From JAYWFX01 sp043778575 (GTDB taxonomy: Bacteria > Patescibacteriota > JACMRA01), in assembly GCA_043778575.1 (NCBI GenBank), contig JAYWFX010000024.1:1-11260 (forward strand): DNA of 11,260 nucleotides, written 5' to 3'. Below the pieces are notes generated by a model that worked only from the letters and a program-made list of their open reading frames with translations, was not told the DNA's origin and did no database searches. The translations under genes were made by a program, and so were the position numbers. How positions within the stretch are numbered: the first letter of the stretch is position 1; each line of letters begins with the position of its first letter. Below are positions 7,385 through 11,260 of this stretch, in pieces.

Positions 7385-8198
7385 AGATTGTGTTGCATTT
7401 CGTGGAATCTTTGGTGGTATAACCTGTGAGAAACCATTGCTTGCGTTGGGCTGAGCTACCGTGTGTCCATGTCTCTGGGTTGACTCTGCCAGAAGTTGAC
7501 TTTTGTATTCGATCGTCACCTACAGCACTGGCTGCATCTACAGCCTCTTCTATTTCATCAGCAGCGATTACACCTTGGCTAGTCACATCACCAGCCCATA
7601 CTCCAGCAAAACAGTCAGCTTGGAGTTCGGTTTTTATAGATATTTTAGGGTCTCTAGTGTCGTATTTTGATAGTGTTGAGAGTATGTTCTGGACATGGTG
7701 ACCTACTTCGTGAGCTATTACATATCCTTCGGCTACATCTCCACCCTTTGCCCCAAAGCGATTGGTTAATTCTTCAAAAAACGTCTCATCCAAATAAATA
7801 GTTTTATCAACTGGACAGTAGTGCGGGCCAGTCTGGGAATCAGCACCTCCACATCCAGATTGAGTACTGCCTCTAAATAGCACGAGCTTTGGTTCTTTGT
7901 ACTGGATATTTCTCTTGGCAAGTTCTTTTTTCCAAATGTCATTGTTCGAGCCGAGCACCTTTTGAGCAAATAGTTTATAGTTCTTGGTGTCGACAAATGT
8001 ACCGTTTGAACTGGTTTTAGTACTTTGACTTTGTAGTTGGCTCAAGACGTTTTGGACATCCACTGATCCGCCACTAAGCAGTGTAAAGCCGAGCACAATA
8101 ATAGTCCCGACCACACCTAAACCACCAATCGCAGATGGGGCTTGACCACGCCTATCCTCCACATCACCCGAACTGGTAATAGTATCCCAAAGAGCCAT
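7383..8198 (-). CDS. Neutral zinc metallopeptidase, YpfJ-like (PF04228 type), membrane-tethered
   Basis: A 271-residue putative zinc peptidase of the family containing E. coli YpfJ, whose substrate is unknown. The N-terminal family signature VEDRRG is at 13-18, one membrane segment spans about 26-42, and a Ser/Gln-rich linker runs to about 65. The catalytic part contains SGCGGA at 114-119, GPHYCP at 124-129 (C116 and C128 may form a disulfide), YLDETFF at 135-141, the zinc motif H163-E-V-G-H167, and the downstream E191-L-Q-A-D-C-F-A-G motif whose Glu is the likely third ligand. The C-terminal THGSSAQR segment (245-252) is also typical. All expected catalytic residues are present and the length is normal. 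The peptidase domain is predicted to lie outside the membrane, alongside the other surface proteins. It has its own promoter and no Shine-Dalgarno sequence. Confidence 0.93.
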   Translation of the reverse strand: MALWDTITSSGDVEDRRGQAPSAIGGLGVVGTIIVLGFTLLSGGSVDVQNVLSQLQSQSTKTSSNGTFVDTKNYKLFAQKVLGSNNDIWKKELAKRNIQYKEPKLVLFRGSTQSGCGGADSQTGPHYCPVDKTIYLDETFFEELTNRFGAKGGDVAEGYVIAHEVGHHVQNILSTLSKYDTRDPKISIKTELQADCFAGVWAGDVTSQGVIAADEIEEAVDAASAVGDDRIQKSTSGRVNPETWTHGSSAQRKQWFLTGYTTKDSTKCNTI

Positions 8199-8206
8199 AT
8201 AATTGG

Positions 8207-8236
8207 CTTATAGCTATTTTAGCCTTACTTTGTCAA
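8207..8236 (-). promoter_or_regulatory. Promoter of the metallopeptidase gene, leaderless spacing
   Basis: Minus-strand TTGACA (8231-8236, perfect) lies 18 bases upstream of TATAAG (8207-8212), with eight bases to the ATG at 8196-8198. The transcript would begin about one base before the start codon. The promoter sits in the 51-base gap after the upstream minus-strand gene, so the two genes need not share an mRNA. Confidence 0.62.
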
Positions 8237-8249
8237 CAGATTGCGTTTA

Positions 8250-9491
8250 TCATTTATTTATGATCATCCCATCTATCAAACCTATTAAATCATCTTTTGC
8301 TCCTATATCGTGAATTTGCTGTTGTTTGTATCTTTTTACAAATTCAGGATTTTGCTCTATGTAGTCCTCTATTTTGTCGTCAGGTAGTTTTGCAGATATT
8401 TCATACAATTTTCCGTTAGATTCAAACTCGAACAGTTGTGTCAGATAGACAAAAGGGTATATTTTTGATGTATCACCCAACCCATATCGATACCCGCGAA
8501 AAGTAATGATTTTTCCTGGTATTCCAGATTTTGTGGTGTATGGTTCGTTTTCTATTATTGTAGCTTTTTGATCGTTGAGAATAGATCCTTTGGACGATGA
8601 GAACTGAATATAAAATGGTAGTCCAGCGTCACATGCCGTGCATGGTAGATTTTCTCCAAGGGTGTTTATGTGAACACTTCTCTGAGGATAGTTAGGTGAT
8701 TCTGGTCGTAGTGTACACTGACTCAATATATCTAAAAATATTTGTGCATCTTTTTCCATTTTGCTACCTTTAAATCCGTCGGGCAAAAAACTGAATCCTG
8801 AATACCCAACCTGCAGTTTATTTGTATCAAAAGCAAAGGTTACCTGGTCGCACGGTAATTTCTCCCAGTTCTTGCGAATAAATGCGTCGGTACTGATTTG
8901 GACAGGGTTTGAGGTGTTTCCAAAATTATCTTTGGACGTAAAAGTGAATGTATTCTTGCCATCGACTAGGGTTTGTTGTAGGGTCAGATTATTTGTAGTA
9001 AATTGATCAGATTGTATGTCGTTGAGAAATAACTTTGCTTCTGTTTCTGATTCCAACTGTATGTTTACAAAGCTATCTAACTGGATAAAAGATGGTATAT
9101 TTTGGGTGAGTTTGAGCTCAGGAGCTACTCGATCTACTGTGATTTTGTATTCTACCCATTCGCCAATCCCTGACCCTACTATCTGATCACTACGTCGCCT
9201 AAACTTGATGATGTTTTCACCTTCATTGAGATCAGTGTTTCGAATGATGTAGTTATTCCAGATAGCTTTTGTCTGTCCATTTATTTGTATTTCATGATCC
9301 TTAGCAAAGTTTAGAGTTGGTGGTATTGATTGGGAATTTATCTGACTAACTAAAGTCTGTTTATCAGTTTTAAAATACTCATGTTTGAACTCAGGTTTTT
9401 TTGAAACAGCAAAAATTCCACCTCCAACCAAGCTAAAAATGACCAACAACGAAACACTATATATACATTTGTCTACAATACGAAGTGGCAT
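8250..9491 (-). CDS. Membrane-anchored protein with two Ig-like modules and an unknown C-terminal domain
   Basis: A 413-residue protein. One hydrophobic segment at about 11-29 after a short basic N-terminus predicts an anchor or uncleaved signal. Residues about 56-123 and 127-203 look like two successive Ig-like beta-sandwiches of the glucodextranase-B/bacterial Ig type. The evidence is a VDRVAPEL junction at 119-126, and VDGKN (176-180) followed by KDNFGN (187-192), the common D-x-x-G-N ending. The remaining residues (about 205-413) are unrecognised and hold four cysteines, including C284-x-x-C287. The start was set at the ATG at 9489-9491; a TTG three codons upstream (9498-9500) overlaps the -10 end and is less likely. 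The gene ends in tandem stops TGA-TAA (8252-8247). Binding to carbohydrate or to another cell is a guess from the fold type. It is divergent from the secreted repeat protein gene. Confidence 0.8.
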   Translation of the reverse strand: MPLRIVDKCIYSVSLLVIFSLVGGGIFAVSKKPEFKHEYFKTDKQTLVSQINSQSIPPTLNFAKDHEIQINGQTKAIWNNYIIRNTDLNEGENIIKFRRRSDQIVGSGIGEWVEYKITVDRVAPELKLTQNIPSFIQLDSFVNIQLESETEAKLFLNDIQSDQFTTNNLTLQQTLVDGKNTFTFTSKDNFGNTSNPVQISTDAFIRKNWEKLPCDQVTFAFDTNKLQVGYSGFSFLPDGFKGSKMEKDAQIFLDILSQCTLRPESPNYPQRSVHINTLGENLPCTACDAGLPFYIQFSSSKGSILNDQKATIIENEPYTTKSGIPGKIITFRGYRYGLGDTSKIYPFVYLTQLFEFESNGKLYEISAKLPDDKIEDYIEQNPEFVKRYKQQQIHDIGAKDDLIGLIDGMIINK

Positions 9492-9500
9492 ATATACCAA

Positions 9501-9529
9501 AATGTAGAGTATTTATCAACTATTTGCAA
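9501..9529 (-). promoter_or_regulatory. Promoter of the Ig-like protein gene, near-leaderless spacing
   Basis: Minus-strand TTGCAA (9524-9529) lies 17 bases from TACATT (9501-9506), with nine bases to the ATG at 9491. The predicted leader is about 2-3 bases. Both hexamers match consensus at four of six positions. TTGCAA is palindromic and can serve the opposite strand as well. Confidence 0.45.
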
Positions 9530-9552
9530 TATATTATTCTCTCGTGTAATGT
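9524..9552 (+). promoter_or_regulatory. Possible promoter of the secreted repeat protein, sharing the TTGCAA hexamer
   Basis: The same palindromic TTGCAA (9524-9529) lies 17 bases before TAATGT (9547-9552) on the + strand. Transcription would start near 9559, giving a leader of about 19 bases. AGGG (9565-9568), nine bases before the ATG at 9578, is the only ribosome-binding-like sequence before a start in this window. The -10 is a weak match. Confidence 0.3.
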
Positions 9553-9577
9553 TTTGTTCTAAATAGGGTAACATTCA

Positions 9578-10402
9578 ATGAAGACTGAAAGGAACAATCG
9601 GACTTCACAAAAATTCACACACAAAACACACCTATATATGTCACTATTTACACCACTCGCAGCAAAATTTGCAGCAGGAGCAGTCATCGCAGCAGGAAGT
9701 ATCGGAGGATTCACAGCACTTGCATCTACTAATCCAGTAGTTCAGCAAAACCTAGTAAATCTCCAAACAGCAATCACGAATAAAAACCTAGGGGATTATA
9801 AAAATGCTAAGATAAGTTTGATCGATGAAAAGTCCAAAACAGCTAAAGACGCAGTAAACAACACTACCCAGGATCAACTTAACACACTTTCTGATCGCCA
9901 AGCCAAATTTAAATTAGTACAGGATGCTATTGATGCAAATGACTATCCAAAGTTTCAGGCAAATGCAGATGCAAATATGCTCAAACGAGTACCTGATCAA
10001 GCAAGTTTCGACAAAATGGTAGCGAGTAACAAAGCAAGAAAAGATGCAGTAAATAAACTCAGTGAAGATATCAAAAATAACGACGCTGGAGCCTACAAGG
10101 CAGACGTCATCTCCCAACAACAAGCAGAGCAGGCAAGACATACAAATAATACCAATAACCAAGGTACTCAAAAAACCAGACCTACACCTACTGATGCTCA
10201 GCTCCAAGCTCGTTTCGACAAAGCTGTAGTAGCCTACAAAGCTGATGGAACACTACCTAATTCAAACAAAAGAGGTATAGGAATTGAAGGCAGTTTTGGA
10301 CATGGCGGAGGTCGCGGACAGAGTGGTATGAAAATGAATGGAGGATTTGGTAGTGGAAAAAATGATCAAAGTATGAGAGGGTTGGACAGATCTGATCAGT
10401 AA
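9578..10402 (+). CDS. Secreted helical-repeat protein with Gly-rich C-terminal tail
   Basis: A 274-residue protein of unrecognised family. A signal-like hydrophobic stretch covers about 25-49 (AAKFAAGAVIAAG), with a possible cleavage after ALAS at 47-50. After it come three related helical units with a shared core of the form A-I-x-x-N-D-Y-x-x-Y-K-A, at 65-77, 117-130 and 164-177. They are spaced 52 and 47 residues apart, and a partial fourth is near 216-223 (AVVAYKAD). Residues about 183-205 are an Asn/Gln/Thr-rich linker and 232-262 are rich in Gly with Arg, Lys and Met. The start at 9578 has a weak AGGG upstream. An ATG at 9638 would remove 20 basic residues and still leave a good signal peptide, so the start is unsettled. 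Export is likely; the function is unknown. An intrinsic terminator follows 30 bases downstream. Confidence 0.78.
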   Translation: MKTERNNRTSQKFTHKTHLYMSLFTPLAAKFAAGAVIAAGSIGGFTALASTNPVVQQNLVNLQTAITNKNLGDYKNAKISLIDEKSKTAKDAVNNTTQDQLNTLSDRQAKFKLVQDAIDANDYPKFQANADANMLKRVPDQASFDKMVASNKARKDAVNKLSEDIKNNDAGAYKADVISQQQAEQARHTNNTNNQGTQKTRPTPTDAQLQARFDKAVVAYKADGTLPNSNKRGIGIEGSFGHGGGRGQSGMKMNGGFGSGKNDQSMRGLDRSDQ

Positions 10403-10432
10403 AAACAAAACATCAGCAGGTATCTTTTTGTA

Positions 10433-10465
10433 TCAACTCCTCGGGGTTGGTTTTTTTTATTTTTA
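10433..10465 (+). terminator. Intrinsic terminator after the secreted repeat protein gene
   Basis: CAACTC (10434-10439) pairs with GGGTTG (10444-10449) around a CTCG loop, with one U-G wobble and an optional outer wobble pair. It is followed by eight T residues (10451-10458) and a second T-tract. This is a classical rho-independent arrangement, 30 bases after the stop codon. Confidence 0.75.
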
Positions 10466-10482
10466 TCTTCATGTTAATATTT

Positions 10483-10497
10483 CGACCTTCTGGGTCG
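10483..10497. other. Small hairpin CGACC/GGTCG in the 3' intergenic region
   Basis: CGACC (10483-10487) and GGTCG (10493-10497) form a 5-bp stem with a 5-base loop, between the intrinsic terminator and the branched element. A TGT-TAATAT extended -10-like sequence (10472-10480) sits just before it, but without a -35 at proper spacing. No function can be assigned. Confidence 0.3.
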
Positions 10498-10520
10498 TAA
10501 ACCTTTAAAACTAAAAACAA

Positions 10521-10583
10521 AGAAGCCCCAGATTACGTAGTAATATGGAAATACCCCGTTGCTCTGCTGCGGGGTGGCTTTTT
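10521..10583. terminator. Branched, probably bidirectional terminator-like element
   Basis: This is the structured part of the 179-base gap between the convergent genes. ACCCCG (10553-10558) and CGGGGT (10570-10575) form the main hairpin. ATTAC/GTAAT (10532-10536 / 10540-10544) forms a smaller one. AAGCC (10523-10527) can pair with GGCTT (10576-10580) to close both in a three-way shape. On the + strand it ends in a TTTTT ATTT tract; on the minus strand it is followed by CTTCTTTGTTTTT. It begins next to the stop of the minus-strand gene, whose terminator it most likely is. A separate small RNA is possible but unproven. Confidence 0.5.
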
Positions 10584-11217
10584 ATTTCCAAATAATATCC
10601 CGTTTTCTCCAGATATCACACATGGCCTCTATAAAGATTTGAGTATTTACATCTATTTCTGATATTGCTGGTGTTTGAGTTGTGTCGAGTTTTGCAAAGG
10701 GTTCATTTCTTTCGTTTACCCAATCTCGAAGTACATCAGTCACAACCCCAGTCCACACAAAGGCAAAGGTGGTTTTCAAGTGTTTTGGATTGTGGTTTGT
10801 TTGATTCTTGATAAGGGTTAGCGATGCCTCAAGATAACTACTAACTACTCTTTTGTCCCTTAGTCTGGATAAAATCTTTGCTCGATCAAATGTGTGCCTC
10901 AAAGGATATAATCCCTCCATTAAATCTGGTTGCAGTGTCAGACCTGCATATTCATACACTTCGCTATTAGTAGTGAGATCTTTTTCTTGGAGAAATCGCG
11001 GGTTTTTTCGTTTTGAGTCAAAATTCCTAAAACAATGACGAAAGCTAGGTAGTAAAATTTGCGTCACATAGAATTTATAAAATGTCTTGTGAGTGTCAAA
11101 GGGGAGTTTCCTGACCAAATCCTCATCTAGCAAGCGAAGAACACTGACAGCCTTATCAAAATAATTTGCAGCATCAGCGGTATCTTCATTTCTTTTTATC
11201 CATGCAATGGGTTTCAT
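10582..11217 (-). CDS. Hypothetical mainly helical protein, start uncertain near the right edge
   Basis: An unrecognised protein of 211 residues from the ATG at 11215-11217. It is predicted to be mostly alpha-helical and soluble, rich in Lys, Arg, Asp and Leu, with no signal peptide or membrane segment and no catalytic motif I can name. A conspicuous aromatic helix near the C-terminus reads FAFVWTGVVTDVLRDW. The start is uncertain. A GTG at 11229 is in frame and the frame stays open to base 11260, so the gene could begin beyond the window. The ATG at 11217 was chosen because a promoter-like pair lies just upstream at the short spacing used by other genes here. It ends in TAA at 10582-10584, next to a structured terminator-like element. 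It converges on the secreted repeat protein gene. A C-terminal ligand domain of a regulator is possible but weakly supported. Confidence 0.65.
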   Translation of the reverse strand: MKPIAWIKRNEDTADAANYFDKAVSVLRLLDEDLVRKLPFDTHKTFYKFYVTQILLPSFRHCFRNFDSKRKNPRFLQEKDLTTNSEVYEYAGLTLQPDLMEGLYPLRHTFDRAKILSRLRDKRVVSSYLEASLTLIKNQTNHNPKHLKTTFAFVWTGVVTDVLRDWVNERNEPFAKLDTTQTPAISEIDVNTQIFIEAMCDIWRKRDIIWK

Positions 11218-11227
11218 CAACTCTATC

Positions 11228-11254
11228 ACTATAGTTTCTATCTTTTGTTTCCAA
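11228..11254 (-). promoter_or_regulatory. Possible promoter of the hypothetical helical protein gene
   Basis: Minus-strand TTGGAA (11249-11254) and TATAGT (11228-11233) are 15 bases apart, with ten bases from the -10 to the ATG at 11217. This would give a leader of about 3-4 bases. The spacer is short and the region touches the window edge, so it is tentative. If it is real, the GTG at 11229 lies in the -10 and cannot be the start. Confidence 0.3.
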
Positions 11255-11260
11255 GTGGTA

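Noticed and set aside
8247..8252. Tandem TGA-TAA stop, the only TGA stop in the window, raising the question of a UGA-as-glycine code as in Gracilibacteria and Absconditabacteria.
   Set aside because: Long genes, including one of 985 codons, contain no in-frame TGA and use normal GGN glycine codons. A recoded genome would use TGA often.
10392..10399. Palindrome CTGATCAG near the end of the secreted repeat protein gene.
   Set aside because: An 8-base palindrome within coding sequence is expected by chance and has no supporting context.
10403..10581. A tRNA or a named small RNA in the gap, prompted by several hairpins.
   Set aside because: There is no T-loop sequence, acceptor stem or CCA, and no match to a structured RNA that I can recognise. 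The elements are better explained as terminators.
10582..11217. Possible TetR-family regulator, from the aromatic C-terminal helix ending in L-R-D-W.
   Set aside because: No helix-turn-helix is visible in the 211 residues, and resemblance in one helix is too weak to assign a family.

Overview
This window is AT-rich and densely coding, with nine protein genes and almost no spare DNA. The mix suggests a Patescibacteria/CPR-type bacterium, possibly Saccharibacteria. It holds large single-anchor surface proteins with no close familiar counterpart, a YwaF-type membrane protein, a neutral zinc metallopeptidase, and a DEAD-box helicase with a long disordered extension. Shine-Dalgarno sequences are almost absent, and several promoters sit so close to the start codon that the mRNAs would be leaderless. 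The lineage call is an inference from gene content and is not proven.

Layout. Positions 3-1734 hold two glycosyltransferases on the + strand. The first is a GT4 enzyme whose frame is open through the left edge, so its 5' end is missing. The second is a GT2 enzyme resembling polyprenyl-phosphate sugar transferases. Positions 1799-4756 encode a 985-residue, cysteine-containing, N-terminally anchored surface protein. It converges on a YwaF-like seven-helix membrane protein (4768-5475, -). A compact divergent promoter region separates that gene from the DEAD-box RNA helicase (5574-7361, +). The helicase has about 240 residues of Ser/Arg/Pro-rich tail in front of the catalytic core, and it converges on a zinc metallopeptidase (7383-8198, -) through an AT-rich hairpin that overlaps both stop codons. 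Next come an anchored protein with two Ig-like modules (8250-9491, -) and, divergently, a secreted protein with short helical repeats and a Gly-rich tail (9578-10402, +). After its terminator and a structured intergenic element, an unrecognised helical protein (10582-11217, -) runs toward the right edge.

Function. Six of the nine proteins act at or outside the membrane, or make glycans: two glycosyltransferases, three anchored or secreted proteins and a membrane-tethered peptidase. The window therefore reads as part of a cell-surface region (inference). The genes are mostly single transcription units in alternating orientation, not one operon. No CRISPR array, rRNA, tRNA, insertion sequence or clear mobile element was seen. 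No stretch of 300 bases lacks a gene. The longest gap (10403-10581) holds an intrinsic terminator and a second, branched, probably bidirectional terminator-like element.
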